A DNA stretch of 40,596 bases from Pseudomonadota bacterium (GTDB taxonomy: Bacteria; Desulfobacterota; Syntrophia; Syntrophales; UBA5619). The position numbers and the translations under genes are program-made. The notes below the pieces were generated by a model. It searched no databases. It was given only the letters and a program-made list of their open reading frames with translations, and was not told where the DNA came from. Shown here in pieces: positions 24,651-33,646 of this stretch. The first letter of the stretch is position 1, and each line of letters starts with the position of its first letter. The stretch covers positions 1 to 40,596 of the forward strand of contig JAHJQP010000173.1 of the NCBI GenBank assembly GCA_018819165.1, read 5' to 3'.

Positions 24651-26396
24651 GTGGCTATCTCGGCAGCAAGACTGCCCACCACCCGCTGGCGTTTGCGGGA
24701 GGGCAACAACGATATCCAGGATCGGCTGGTCAGGGAACTGGGCCTCAGCCCGATCATATCCCGGATTCTCATGAGTCGCGATATCGTCGATCATGATGAT
24801 GCCCTCCGGTACCTCTCCCCTTCCCTTCGCGACCTCCACAATCCTTTTCTGATGCAGGATATGAAAAAAGCGGCGGATCGTCTTATCCGCGCCATCTACA
24901 ATCAAGAGAAGGTAGTCATCTACGGGGATTATGATGCGGACGGCATCACTTCCGTTGCCGTTCTTATCCAATTTCTGCGACAGATCCATCGGGGGGTGAC
25001 CTTCTATATCCCTGACCGTATCACGGAGGGTTATGGACTGAACCGGGAGGCGGTGGAACGACTGAGATCCGAGGGGGTCGGTCTGATCATCACCGTAGAT
25101 TGCGGCATATCCGATCATGAACCGATCGCCTATGCACGACAGCTGGGCATGGACACGATTATCCTGGACCATCATGAGCTCTCCGACACCCTTCCGGAGG
25201 CGTTCGCCGCTGTCAATCCTCATCGCACGGATTGTAGATTTCCCTTCAAACATCTCGCCGCCGTCGGTATTGTATTCAACTTTCTTATTGCCCTCCGCGG
25301 CGCCCTGAGGCGGGAAGGATTCTGGAAGAATGATGCCTATCCCAATCTCAGGGAATACCTTGATCTTGTGGCGCTCGGGACCATCGGCGATATCGCGCCG
25401 CTTGTGGATGAAAATCGCATATTTGCCAAAATAGGGCTCGAACTGATGACCGAGAGCAAGAGGGTCGGTCTGAGCGCTCTGAAGTTGGTTTCTGGAATCG
25501 ATCACCAGGTGATCGATTCCAACAGGGCCTCCTTTTCTCTGATCCCCAGGATCAACGCTGCCGGAAGAATTGATTCGGCAAAGGAGGCCGTAGAGCTCCT
25601 CTTGACGGAAAATCCTGTGCAGGCCGAAGAACTGGCCAGGAAGTTGGACGGGTTCAACCGGAAACGGCAGGCTTTGGAAAAGGTGATTTTCAATGAGGTT
25701 ATCGAACAGGTCGGTGACCAGTTAGAATCCGGAGAGATCGGGCCGCTGGTATTTTCCTCCCCCAAATGGCACCCCGGAGTCATCGGCATCGTCGCATCGA
25801 GGCTGGTGGATCGTTTCGGAAGACCGGCCATTCTGATCAGCCTGAAGGACGGCATCGGCAAAGGATCGGGACGGAGCATCGCCGATTTCAATATTTATCA
25901 GGGGCTGAAACGCTGCGAGTCCCTTCTGTTATCCTACGGAGGCCACCGCTATGCCGCAGGCATTTCCATCCGCGAGGAGGACATCGATAGATTTTCGGCG
26001 CTGCTCAGGAATGTGATCCAGGAAAATGGTCAGGAAACCGATTTCACGGTCTGTACGACCATCGATTCGCAGTGCAGCCTTTCGGACATCAATCATGAGC
26101 TCCTGTCTCAGTTTGACCGCCTGGCCCCCTTCGGGAGCAGGAACCCAGAACCGGTTCTCTGCGTCAGAAACGTCAGTGTCGCTTCTCCGAGCATTGTCGG
26201 GAACAACCACCTGAAGATGCGCGTAAGCGGTGACGGGGTGTCCAGGAATTCTATCTGGTTCAGCAGGGGACAGTTCCTTCCGGAGCTCTCTGCGGCGGTT
26301 TTGGATATTGTTTTCACGCCGCAGATCAATTACTGGAACGGTTCGGCGGATATCCAACTGAAGATGAGAGATGTTGCCGTTCAGGCGAATTCCTGA
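24651..26396 (+). CDS. recJ: single-stranded-DNA-specific 5'-3' exonuclease RecJ
   Basis: A DHH-superfamily nuclease in recombination and mismatch repair, 581 aa (E. coli 577). The only in-frame start is GTG 24651; a TGA lies 30 bases upstream with no other start codon between, and a weak AGGGAG lies about 12 bases upstream. Motif I 'VVIYGDYDADGITS' (~85-98) and the name motif 'IILDHHEL' near residue 175 bind Mn2+/Mg2+. 'FSLIPRINAAGRIDSA' comes from the core. The DHHA1 domain has 'GIGKGSGRSIADFNIY' and 'YGGHRYAAGISI' near residue 425. An OB-fold tail ends the protein. It finishes five bases from the convergent DUF2156 gene. Confidence 0.95.
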   Translation: MAISAARLPTTRWRLREGNNDIQDRLVRELGLSPIISRILMSRDIVDHDDALRYLSPSLRDLHNPFLMQDMKKAADRLIRAIYNQEKVVIYGDYDADGITSVAVLIQFLRQIHRGVTFYIPDRITEGYGLNREAVERLRSEGVGLIITVDCGISDHEPIAYARQLGMDTIILDHHELSDTLPEAFAAVNPHRTDCRFPFKHLAAVGIVFNFLIALRGALRREGFWKNDAYPNLREYLDLVALGTIGDIAPLVDENRIFAKIGLELMTESKRVGLSALKLVSGIDHQVIDSNRASFSLIPRINAAGRIDSAKEAVELLLTENPVQAEELARKLDGFNRKRQALEKVIFNEVIEQVGDQLESGEIGPLVFSSPKWHPGVIGIVASRLVDRFGRPAILISLKDGIGKGSGRSIADFNIYQGLKRCESLLLSYGGHRYAAGISIREEDIDRFSALLRNVIQENGQETDFTVCTTIDSQCSLSDINHELLSQFDRLAPFGSRNPEPVLCVRNVSVASPSIVGNNHLKMRVSGDGVSRNSIWFSRGQFLPELSAAVLDIVFTPQINYWNGSADIQLKMRDVAVQANS

Positions 26397-26401
26397 ATTG
26401 A

Positions 26402-27313
26402 TCAGCGCAGGACCAGGCTGTATGACTTGATACGGAAAACCGGGTTGTAGGACTGCTTCGATTTCGCCAGATTGGGAACGTTCATGTCGCTTTCTTTATT
26501 GATATACAGGAATTCACTAAAGAGTCTTTTCGCGCATTCATTGTCGAGGAATTGATAGAGGCCCTTGAATTCGGAAAAAGCCTTTTCGAAATTGAGCGTC
26601 GCGGTAGTTCTGTTCAGGCGCGACCCGATCCCGAAAGCGGAGACTTCGCCGTCGATTCGGATCAGAATCCCCTTTGACTCAAGTCGATCCATATTTTTCA
26701 GGGTGGTGATCAAGGCGTTTTTTTCACAGGCCAGGCTGCTTTCCTGGTCCTCGCCGCAGGCGTATTGCTCGCACCAGATCTCCAGAAACTTCAGACATTC
26801 ATCGGTATATTCCGGGCGGATGGTCTGGACCTCCACGCGGTCCTTGCTCAGGTAATCCCGCGTAAACTGGTGGATGAGATTACGCTTCTTGGCGAACCTG
26901 TTTCCCCGGAGGCGAATCATGTCTTCTGCAAGATAGACGTAATCGGTGAATTCCTTCTGCTCCTCCACGGTAAAGTAGGAGTCGAGCTCTGAACGGTCCA
27001 GTTTTTCCAGGTAATCCCCCGGTGCATACCAGTACCCGTCGAATCCGAGCTTCCGGGCAAAATGGTGAAGTTCGGAAGGCGAAGGATACGCTTTTGAGGA
27101 AAGGGGAAGAATGAGATGCCTGTCGTTCGGATGATTTTCCTCTTCACCGGCGATGAAAAGGGTGCCGTCCGAGATGGTGTAAAGGGCCCTGTGCATCCGG
27201 CTGCTCCAGGCGATTAGGGATGCCAAAGAATAGATGCACAGGCTGTAGGGTTGTTCCTTAAAGAACACTTTCAGGATATCGTAATCGGAAACGTCAAGCT
27301 GTTTAAAGTTCAT
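26402..27313 (-). CDS. DUF2156 protein (lysylphosphatidylglycerol synthase C-terminal-like)
   Basis: A 303-aa protein with the fold of the aminoacyl-phosphatidylglycerol synthase C-terminal domain, which consists of two GNAT-like units. No membrane segments are seen, so it lacks the flippase half of MprF. Family-like segments include 'YSLCIYSLASLIAW', 'KLGFDGYWYAPGDYLEKL', 'NRFAKKRNLIHQFTRDY' and the C-terminal 'FSEFLYINKESDMNVPNLAKSKQSYNP'. In other bacteria such stand-alone proteins are mostly uncharacterised; a tRNA-dependent aminoacyl transfer is possible but not shown. It overlaps the GNAT gene by four bases (ATGA), so the pair is probably translated together. Confidence 0.85.
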   Translation of the reverse strand: MNFKQLDVSDYDILKVFFKEQPYSLCIYSLASLIAWSSRMHRALYTISDGTLFIAGEEENHPNDRHLILPLSSKAYPSPSELHHFARKLGFDGYWYAPGDYLEKLDRSELDSYFTVEEQKEFTDYVYLAEDMIRLRGNRFAKKRNLIHQFTRDYLSKDRVEVQTIRPEYTDECLKFLEIWCEQYACGEDQESSLACEKNALITTLKNMDRLESKGILIRIDGEVSAFGIGSRLNRTTATLNFEKAFSEFKGLYQFLDNECAKRLFSEFLYINKESDMNVPNLAKSKQSYNPVFRIKSYSLVLR

Positions 27314-27798
27314 GGCTTCTTGATCAAAAGCATGGGAACCCAGGCGGTCATTTCTTGGAAACCGCTAAGGCGATAGAGGTTACAGGAGCCCGGTTCGGCG
27401 ATGAGCCCGATCCAGCTCAGGCCGTCGGCCTCCAGGCGTTCAAGGAGCGCCTGGAGAATAATCTTTCCGATCCCCTGTTTCCTGCGGGTGCTGAGGACAG
27501 CCAGATCCTGGATATAGGCATCGCTGATGCCGTCACTGATTGCCCTTCCCATCCCTATGATCTGGTCTCCCTCTGCGGCAACCACGAAACAGTGACTGCC
27601 CGAGATCAGCCGCGGGATCAGCTGCTGTCTGACTTCATCGGATGGGTTCCACCACCCCTGCGCTCGGTAGAGCTCGACGATCTGCCCGATCTGTTGTTCG
27701 GTGGGCGTCTGGAGAAAAATGCACTTTACCGTGCCGTCATTACTTAATGTCATGTCCCTTCGTCCGCAAGGTGTCTCCTGTTCTTTGCGGTCATGCAA
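27310..27798 (-). CDS. GNAT-family N-acetyltransferase
   Basis: A 162-aa acyl-CoA-dependent acetyltransferase. The conserved core is 'IIGMGRAISDGISDAYIQDLAVLSTRRKQGIGKIILQALLERLEADG', with the acetyl-CoA pyrophosphate-binding Q/RxxGxG/A motif 'RRKQGIGKII'. The segment 'LYRAQGWWNPSDEV' is seen in related transferases. The start is unclear: ATG 27798 has GGGAG about a dozen bases upstream, while ATG 27753 sits 2 bases after GAAGGG; the N-terminal 15 residues look non-conserved. It overlaps the DUF2156 gene by four bases. The two may modify one substrate together, which is a guess. Confidence 0.85.
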   Translation of the reverse strand: MHDRKEQETPCGRRDMTLSNDGTVKCIFLQTPTEQQIGQIVELYRAQGWWNPSDEVRQQLIPRLISGSHCFVVAAEGDQIIGMGRAISDGISDAYIQDLAVLSTRRKQGIGKIILQALLERLEADGLSWIGLIAEPGSCNLYRLSGFQEMTAWVPMLLIKKP

Positions 27799-27860
27799 AG
27801 TGCATGCTCCCGAAATAAACCAGTAGGGCCTCTTCTCGAAGGTTCGAATACCGGGTGATG

Positions 27861-27889
27861 CTTATAAGCGCTGAAAGGTCCGGTGTCAA
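27861..27889 (-). promoter_or_regulatory. sigma-70 promoter of the GNAT-DUF2156 pair
   Basis: On the minus strand TTGACA (27884-27889) is perfect and is followed after 17 bases by TATAAG (27861-27866), five of six. Predicted start near 27854, 56 bases before ATG 27798. Confidence 0.65.
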
Positions 27890-27934
27890 GGATATTGTGT
27901 TAGCCGAACGATTCAAGACTTGCGCAAAATGCTC

Positions 27935-28735
27935 CTACAGCCACCGTTTCCGGCGACGGTAGGATTTGACCTCTGTATACGATTTGAGATTTCCCGCTGC
28001 CGACATGCCGAGGTAAAATTCCCGGATATCCGGGTTTTCACAGAGATCATCCGCAGACCCCTCCATGACGATCTTTCCGTTCTCCATCACGTATCCGTAA
28101 TGGGCGATCTGGAGGGCCATTCGGGCGTTCTGTTCGACGAGAACGATCGTGGTCCCCTCCTCTTCGTTGATCTGGCGGATGATCCGGAATATCTCCTTGA
28201 CGACCAGGGGCGCGAGCCCCAGGGACGGCTCGTCAAGGAGCAGCAGCTCGGGATGGGCCATCAGGGCGCGTCCCATGACCAGCATCTGGAGTTCACCGCC
28301 GCTGCAGTAACCGGCCAGCCCCCGGCGCCGCTCCCAGAGGGCGGGAAAGTAATGGTAGACCCTCTCCAGATCCTGCCGGTAGGGCTTTCCCCATCTCGTT
28401 GCCGTGCCGACGCGGAGATTCTCTTCAATCGTAAGGTACTTGAACGGCTGACGCCCTTCCAGGACCTGGATGATCCCATGCCGGGTGATCGTTTCCGGCG
28501 ACTGATTCTGGATCTCGCTTCCCTGATAGAGGATCGTCCCGTCCGTCACCTTGCCGTTTTCCGGCTTCAGGAGTCCGGACACCGCCTTGAGGGTCGTGGT
28601 CTTTCCCGCTCCGTTGCTTCCCAAGAGCGAGACGATGCGGTTCTTCTCAACGGAAAGCGAAACGCCCTTCAGCACCTGGATGACATCTGAATAGACGACG
28701 GAAATATTGTTCAATTGCAGGAGAATCCGGTCCAT
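27935..28735 (-). CDS. livF: LIV-type ABC transporter ATP-binding protein LivF
   Basis: ATPase of a branched-chain amino acid (HAAT) type importer, 266 aa from ATG 28735; the frame extends upstream but the family begins near MDRILLQLNN, and AAAGGG lies eight bases before. Walker A 'LLGSNGAGKTTTLKAV' is near residue 36. The Q-loop is 'IIQVLEGRQPF'. The signature 'CSGGELQMLVMGRAL' deviates slightly from the common LSGGEQQ. Walker B is 'LLLLDEPSLGLAP', and the switch histidine region is followed by 'EQNARMALQIAHYGYVMENGKIVMEG'. The C-terminal ~20 residues form a basic tail ('VKSYRRRKRWL'). It is the last gene of the cluster. Confidence 0.95.
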   Translation of the reverse strand: MDRILLQLNNISVVYSDVIQVLKGVSLSVEKNRIVSLLGSNGAGKTTTLKAVSGLLKPENGKVTDGTILYQGSEIQNQSPETITRHGIIQVLEGRQPFKYLTIEENLRVGTATRWGKPYRQDLERVYHYFPALWERRRGLAGYCSGGELQMLVMGRALMAHPELLLLDEPSLGLAPLVVKEIFRIIRQINEEEGTTIVLVEQNARMALQIAHYGYVMENGKIVMEGSADDLCENPDIREFYLGMSAAGNLKSYTEVKSYRRRKRWL

Positions 28736-28748
28736 AAAAAGAAACCCT

Positions 28749-29819
28749 TTAATAAGAGAACGGCCAGAGGCGGAAGTTCGAACGGATAATCCGCCATAAC
28801 TCCGCCAATCCGCGGGGCTCCAGGAGGATGAACAGGACGATGGCCAGTCCGAACACAAATTCCCTGAGGGGGGCTATGTTCAGCTCCGATGTCGAGAATA
28901 GGTCTGAATTCATCAGGAGGCCGGTCATGAAGCGCAGCGCTTCGTTGAGGAGCGTGATGAAAACGGCGCCGAAAATGGAACCGGAGATGCTTCCCAGCCC
29001 GCCGATGATGACCATGGCGATGTACTCCACGGAAAGGCCGAGATTGAAGGGCTCCGCCGTGATGCTGCCCATGTAGAATGCCCACAGGGCGCCAGCGAAG
29101 CCGGCGTAGAAGGAACTGATTCCGAAGGAGAGGAGCTTGTAGCGGAAGATCGGGATCCCCATCCCTTCCGCGGCTCTGTCGTTATCCCGGATGGCGATAA
29201 AGGCGCGTCCGTAACGGGTGCGAATCAGATTCACCGCTATCCAGACCATCCCGGCCAGGGAAATGAAAATGAGATAATAAAAACCGAGGTCGCCCCGGAG
29301 GGATAAGCCCAGAAGGCTGGCCGGCGGAAGCGTGATCCCCATGGTTCCTTTCGTGAGGGATTCCCAGTGGATCAGGACATACTCGATGATGAACTGGCCC
29401 GCCAGGGTCGCGATCGTCAGATAAAGTCCCTTCAGGCGGCCGGAAGGGATGCCGAAGATCATGCCGACCAGGGCGGTCGTCAGCCCGGCTGCCGGGATGC
29501 AGAGGAGCATCGGCAGATGGAGGGCGGTGGAGAAGATAGCCCCCGCATAGGCGCCGACACCGAAGAAGGCGCCGTGGCCAAGGGAGATCTGGCCGGTGAA
29601 ACCGATCAGGATGTTGAGGCCGATCACGGCAATGGCGGTAATGCCGATCATATTGAAGATATAGAGCATGTAGGGGCTTGCCGACAGGGGGACGAGCGTA
29701 ATGAGGAGCAGAATGCCGATCCCGGTCCAGATGCGCCCGAAATCGGTCGTAAAGACTGAAAGTTCCTGCTGATACCGTTCGCGGAAATTTCCGCAGGGAT
29801 GCATTTGGAGTTTTCTCAT
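28749..29819 (-). CDS. livM: LIV-type ABC transporter permease LivM
   Basis: Inner-membrane permease, 356 aa, of the HAAT family. About eight to ten hydrophobic helices follow a short cytoplasmic N-terminus. The family marks are 'NILIGFTGQISLGHGAFFGVGAYAGA' near residue 68 and the cytoplasmic EAA-like loop 'IRTRYGRAFIAIRDNDRAAEGMGI' near residue 205, which contacts the ATPases. The start ATG is three bases after the livH stop, so the permeases are likely coupled. It is the partner of LivH, with substrate defined by LivK. Confidence 0.95.
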   Translation of the reverse strand: MRKLQMHPCGNFRERYQQELSVFTTDFGRIWTGIGILLLITLVPLSASPYMLYIFNMIGITAIAVIGLNILIGFTGQISLGHGAFFGVGAYAGAIFSTALHLPMLLCIPAAGLTTALVGMIFGIPSGRLKGLYLTIATLAGQFIIEYVLIHWESLTKGTMGITLPPASLLGLSLRGDLGFYYLIFISLAGMVWIAVNLIRTRYGRAFIAIRDNDRAAEGMGIPIFRYKLLSFGISSFYAGFAGALWAFYMGSITAEPFNLGLSVEYIAMVIIGGLGSISGSIFGAVFITLLNEALRFMTGLLMNSDLFSTSELNIAPLREFVFGLAIVLFILLEPRGLAELWRIIRSNFRLWPFSY

Positions 29820-29822
29820 ATA

Positions 29823-30701
29823 TCAGACCCGTTCAATCTCCTTCAGTCCGAACAGACCGTAAGGTTTCAACAGCAGAATCAGTACCAGCACGATGTAGGG
29901 GACGACGTCGCGTAATGAAGGCGAAATATATCCGCCGGTGAATGTTTCCAGAAGCCCGATGATGATCCCGCCGATGATGGCGCCGCCGATACTGTCCAGT
30001 CCGCCGAGGATGACGACGGGGAAGACCTTGAGGCCGATCCCGGAGAGATCGTGGACGTTTACCCCGTTGATAATTCCCAGGACCATGCCGCTCATCCCGG
30101 CGACCAGCGCCGCGATCGCCCAGGAGAGGGCAAAGACCCGCTTGACGTGAACCCCGAGCGACAGAGCGGCTCTCTGGTTGTCCGCGACAGAGCGCATGTA
30201 GATCCCCTGGGAGGAGAATTTGAAGAACAGTCCAAAGAGGATCAGAAAAAGCGTTCCGATGATCAGTGTCGCCCCGTAGACCGGCGGGATTCTGATTATC
30301 TTCCAATCGATGCCCAGGGCTTTCGGCAGGAAATCGGGATAGGTGAAAAGATTGCCGCCCCAGATAAACAGGATCAGTCCCTTGAACATCGCTGCCAGGC
30401 CGACGGTCAGCATGACGACGAAGATCAGAGGTTCGCCGATAAGCGGCCGCAGGAAAATCCTCTCGATCAAGATCCCGAGCAGAAAGCAGCCGGCAAGCGC
30501 GAGAAGAAAGGAGAGGAGAATAGGAATCTTCGCCCAGGTCACGAAGGCCAGAAAGAAATAAGCCCCTATCGCGATGAGCTCTCCGTGGGCAAAGTTCAGC
30601 ACACTCGATGATTTGAAGATCATCACAAATCCCATCGCCGAGAGTCCATACAGGAAACCGACAGAGAGCCCACCGACCAAAAGCTGGATGAAAAAATCCA
30701 T
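29823..30701 (-). CDS. livH: LIV-type ABC transporter permease LivH
   Basis: The second permease, 292 aa from ATG 30701, which has AAAGGG six bases upstream; a longer in-frame start at 30728 lies inside the acyl-CoA synthetase gene. 'LSVGFLYGLSAMGFVMIFKSSSVLNFAHGELIAIGAYFF' is typical of LivH. 'MRSVADNQRAALSLGVHVKRVFALSWAIAALVAG' near residue 175 is the conserved coupling region. The gene starts 13 bases after the synthetase stop and ends three bases before livM. Confidence 0.95.
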   Translation of the reverse strand: MDFFIQLLVGGLSVGFLYGLSAMGFVMIFKSSSVLNFAHGELIAIGAYFFLAFVTWAKIPILLSFLLALAGCFLLGILIERIFLRPLIGEPLIFVVMLTVGLAAMFKGLILFIWGGNLFTYPDFLPKALGIDWKIIRIPPVYGATLIIGTLFLILFGLFFKFSSQGIYMRSVADNQRAALSLGVHVKRVFALSWAIAALVAGMSGMVLGIINGVNVHDLSGIGLKVFPVVILGGLDSIGGAIIGGIIIGLLETFTGGYISPSLRDVVPYIVLVLILLLKPYGLFGLKEIERV

Positions 30702-30714
30702 GGATACCCTTTCC

Positions 30715-32643
30715 TTATAAAACCTCAATGACGCGAACGAGGGTATCGATCTCCCCGATCTGTCCGTCCCGATAGCGGATCTTGCCCTTTACACGGACCT
30801 CTTTCTCTGCGGTGTACATAGTCTCGATGAGCTTGAGGTAAAGGCCGTAGACAAAACGCCGGCGCACCTTGCCCGTCCTTGTCAATTCCTCGTCATCAGC
30901 GTCCAGAAGCTTGTAGAGCATGATAAATTTATGGATCTTCATCACCTCCGGAAGCTGTTCATTGACCTTCCGGACCTCTTTGAGGATCAGTTCCTCCACC
31001 GCCGTCTGCTGGGAGAGATCCATATAGGTCGTATAGGGAATCATTCTCTCTTCCGCCCAGCTTCCGGTATTGCCGAAATCGATGTTGATCATGGCGGTCA
31101 GGAAGGACCGTCCCTCTCCGAAGATGACCGCCTCCTTGATGAACGGGCTGAATTTCAGTCGGGTTTCGATGAAATCAGGGGAAAAGGCATCTCCGCTCTT
31201 GTTGCGGATGATCTCCTCCTTGCGGCCGATGATCATCAGATGGCCGTCCGGGTCGAGATACCCTGCATCGCCTGTCCTCAGCCAGCCCTGGGTGAATGCC
31301 GCCTCGGTAGCCTGATAATCCTGGTAATACCCCTGGAAGACGGCATGGCTGGAGACCAGCACTTCCTGGTCTTCCGAGATCCGGACCTGAACGCCGGGTA
31401 GAGGCGTTCCGACCGTTTCCGGCTTGACTTCCTCGTCCGGCTGGATCTGGAAGATTCCCCCTCCTTCGGTCAGCCCGTAACACTGCTTCAGGTTCAGACC
31501 GATCGCCCGGAAGAAACTGATCACGTCGGGACTGATGGGATGGCCTCCCGTGTAGGCGCTCAGGAAGTTCGCACAGCCGATCCGGTCGAGCAGGGGGCGA
31601 TATATAATCATGGCGGCCAGATGATGAAGCCCTCTGATGAGCGGCGGCGTCGGTTCCTTGCGAACCTGCCGGGACAGGACCGCCCGTCCGATGCGCTCGG
31701 CTTCGGTGAAGAGACGACGTTTGACCCAGCCCGCATCCCCCATCCGGACCCGGATCCGGGAAGCCAGTTCCTCCCAGAAACGGGACGAGGTGATGATCCG
31801 CGAGGGGCCGATATCCCGGAAGTCCTCCAGAACCGTTTCCGGTGTTTCCGGAAAGTTCATCGTCATCCCAGCGAAGAGCGCCACGCCCAAACCCCACATC
31901 TGATCGACAATCCAGGCCGGCGGCGAAATGGAAATCCAGTTCTCTCCTGCTTGAATGGAGACGGCCCTGATCCAGCTTTCCCCAATGGAGGTCAGGTTCC
32001 GGTGCGACAGCATGGCCAGTTTCGGCATACCCGTCGTGCCGGAGGTCTGGATCATCATGGCCGTTTCCTCGGGTTTTCCCCGGTTCAATTCGGTCGAAAA
32101 GAGATCGGGCCGATCGCAATCGAGTGCCTCCCCCCCGGAGAGCAGATCGCGGAAGGAAACCAGCCAGGGATCGTCTCCGCTGAAGCTCATTCCCGTCGGG
32201 TCGATATAGATGACGTTACGCACATGGCTGAGTTTCCCGCGGGCGGCGATCATCTTATCGACCTGCTCCTGGTCCTGGACAATGACAAAGGTTGCGCGGA
32301 TGCGGTTCAGAGAGGCCGACAGCTCCTCAACGACGGCCGACGTGAAGAGGTTCAGGGTGACGCCCCCAACCGCCTGAACTCCCAGTTCCGAAAAAAGCCA
32401 TTCGGGGTGATTGTCGGTGATCAATCCCACGGCTTCCCCGCGCCGGAAACCGAGGGCAACGAGCCCCAGACCGACTTGTCTTACGTAACGCAGATAGTCC
32501 TGCCAGTTATAGGTCTGCCAGATGCCGTAAGCCTTCTCCCGGATCGCTGCCCCGTTAGTGCCGAAGCGAGCCGCCTGAGCAGTTAGAATCTGGGGCAGCG
32601 TGCCCGTTAAGAAGGGAAGCTGTTTTTCTTTCTCCGCGTCCAA
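30715..32643 (-). CDS. AMP-forming acyl-CoA synthetase embedded in the ABC operon
   Basis: A 642-aa adenylate-forming ligase of the long-chain acyl-CoA synthetase type, making an acyl-adenylate and then a CoA thioester. The P-loop is 'MMIQTSGTTGMPKLAMLSHRNL' near residue 205. 'QCYGLTEGGG' is the adenine-binding motif near residue 400. 'LRTGDAGYLDPDGHLMIIGRKEEIIRNKSGDAFSP' has the ribose Asp and hinge. The usual start is a TTG 32643 with AAAGGAAAC upstream; no better ATG exists. It lies between livG and livH, so it is co-expressed with an importer. Uptake followed by CoA activation of an organic acid is a reasonable inference. The exact acid is unknown. Confidence 0.9.
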   Translation of the reverse strand: MDAEKEKQLPFLTGTLPQILTAQAARFGTNGAAIREKAYGIWQTYNWQDYLRYVRQVGLGLVALGFRRGEAVGLITDNHPEWLFSELGVQAVGGVTLNLFTSAVVEELSASLNRIRATFVIVQDQEQVDKMIAARGKLSHVRNVIYIDPTGMSFSGDDPWLVSFRDLLSGGEALDCDRPDLFSTELNRGKPEETAMMIQTSGTTGMPKLAMLSHRNLTSIGESWIRAVSIQAGENWISISPPAWIVDQMWGLGVALFAGMTMNFPETPETVLEDFRDIGPSRIITSSRFWEELASRIRVRMGDAGWVKRRLFTEAERIGRAVLSRQVRKEPTPPLIRGLHHLAAMIIYRPLLDRIGCANFLSAYTGGHPISPDVISFFRAIGLNLKQCYGLTEGGGIFQIQPDEEVKPETVGTPLPGVQVRISEDQEVLVSSHAVFQGYYQDYQATEAAFTQGWLRTGDAGYLDPDGHLMIIGRKEEIIRNKSGDAFSPDFIETRLKFSPFIKEAVIFGEGRSFLTAMINIDFGNTGSWAEERMIPYTTYMDLSQQTAVEELILKEVRKVNEQLPEVMKIHKFIMLYKLLDADDEELTRTGKVRRRFVYGLYLKLIETMYTAEKEVRVKGKIRYRDGQIGEIDTLVRVIEVL

Positions 32644-32703
32644 AAAATGCCGTTTCCTTTCTTAGATCTCGGCGGTTGCACATAAAATGCGACTTTGTGA
32701 AGA

Positions 32704-32723
32704 CCCCGCCAGCAAGGCAGAGC
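32704..32723 (-). repeat. dispersed 20-bp GC-rich repeat, copy 2, in a hairpin
   Basis: On the minus strand this is GCTCTGCCTTGCTGGCGGGG, 18/20 identical to 3259-3278. It forms part of a 9-bp stem with one mismatch (32705-32713 with 32722-32730) in the gap between livG and the acyl-CoA synthetase. Confidence 0.4.
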
Positions 32724-32742
32724 CGGCGGGTTGAGTCCCCGG

Positions 32743-33570
32743 TTAAATGGGATCCGCATCGCCGAGATAAGCCTTGACCACCTCCGGATGGCGGATGATC
32801 TCTTCCGGGGTTCCTTCCGTCAGTTTTACACCGAAATTCAGCACGACAATCCGCCGGGCGATGCTCATCACGATCGACATGTCGTGCTCAACGAGGATCA
32901 TCGTCTGCCCCCACGCCCGGTTCAGTTCCAGCAGAAAACGGACCATGTCTTCCTTCTCTTCGAGGTTCATGCCGGCGAAGGGTTCGTCAAGGACGAGAAG
33001 CGCCGGTTCAAGAGCAAGGGCGCGTCCCAGTTCCACCCGCTTCATCATCCCGTAAGGGAGGGAGCTTACCGGCTTGTTACGGAGGGACTGTATCTCGAGA
33101 AAGTCGATGATTTCCTCCAGGATCCGACGATGGCGTATCTCCTCTCTGCGGACGGACGGTCCAAAAAGACAGGCAAGCCCCAGCCCGTAACGGCAATGGA
33201 TATGGCGGGCAAGAAACAAGTTGGAAAGAACGGTCATCCCCGGAAAGAGCTCAATATTCTGGAATGTCCGGCCGATTCCGATCCGGACCAACTCATGCGG
33301 GTGGCGATGGGTGATATCCTCCCCGTTGAAAAGGATCTTTCCCTCCTGAGATCGATAGAATCCCGTGATGCAGTTGAGCAGACTGGTCTTCCCGGCGCCG
33401 TTGGGACCGATAACCGCGAGCAGTTCGCCGGTCCTGACCGAAAAATGAACATCGTCCAGGGCTATGACCCCGCCGAAACGGAGAGAAACCCCCCGAACTT
33501 CCAGTTCAGCCTGCTTTGCGTCCATATCGATTCGTTCGTATATGGACGGTTTCCCCCGGAACGCCTTCAT
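32743..33570 (-). CDS. livG: LIV-type ABC transporter ATP-binding protein LivG
   Basis: The second ATPase, 275 aa from ATG 33570 (GAGGAAAAGG upstream). The frame extends upstream into the end of livK, but that part is non-homologous and contains the hairpin. Walker A 'VIGPNGAGKTSLLNCITGF' is near residue 47. 'GIGRTFQNIELFPGMTVLSNLFLARH' is the Q-loop region. The signature reads 'SSLPYGMMKRVELGRALAL', the family's usual variant. Walker B 'LLVLDEPFAGMN' is followed by 'ILVEHDMSIVMSIARRIVVLNFGVKLTEG' with the switch His. It is separated from livK by 76 bases with a strong hairpin. Confidence 0.95.
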   Translation of the reverse strand: MKAFRGKPSIYERIDMDAKQAELEVRGVSLRFGGVIALDDVHFSVRTGELLAVIGPNGAGKTSLLNCITGFYRSQEGKILFNGEDITHRHPHELVRIGIGRTFQNIELFPGMTVLSNLFLARHIHCRYGLGLACLFGPSVRREEIRHRRILEEIIDFLEIQSLRNKPVSSLPYGMMKRVELGRALALEPALLVLDEPFAGMNLEEKEDMVRFLLELNRAWGQTMILVEHDMSIVMSIARRIVVLNFGVKLTEGTPEEIIRHPEVVKAYLGDADPI

Positions 33571-33602
33571 GCCTTTTCCTCGTCCTTCCGCGCCCGATGC
33601 TG

Positions 33603-33630
33603 AAAGCCCCGCCCATCGGGCGGGGCTTTT
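33603..33630 (-). terminator. perfect hairpin between livK and livG (attenuator/terminator)
   Basis: AAAGCCCCGCCC (33603-33614) and GGGCGGGGCTTT (33618-33629) form a perfect 12-bp stem with a three-base loop. On the minus strand the 3' side has only TTT, so it may stop only part of transcription or protect the livK mRNA 3' end. Confidence 0.75.
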
Positions 33631-33646
33631 CGAAAAGAATTGTTTG

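Noticed and set aside
27840..27860. tRNA-like GGTTCGAATA segment
   Set aside because: Only a T-loop-like word; no acceptor stem, anticodon arm or D arm could be placed around it.
31540..32586. 348-codon plus-strand frame opposite the acyl-CoA synthetase
   Set aside because: Shadow of the synthetase; no ribosome-binding site and no recognisable domain.
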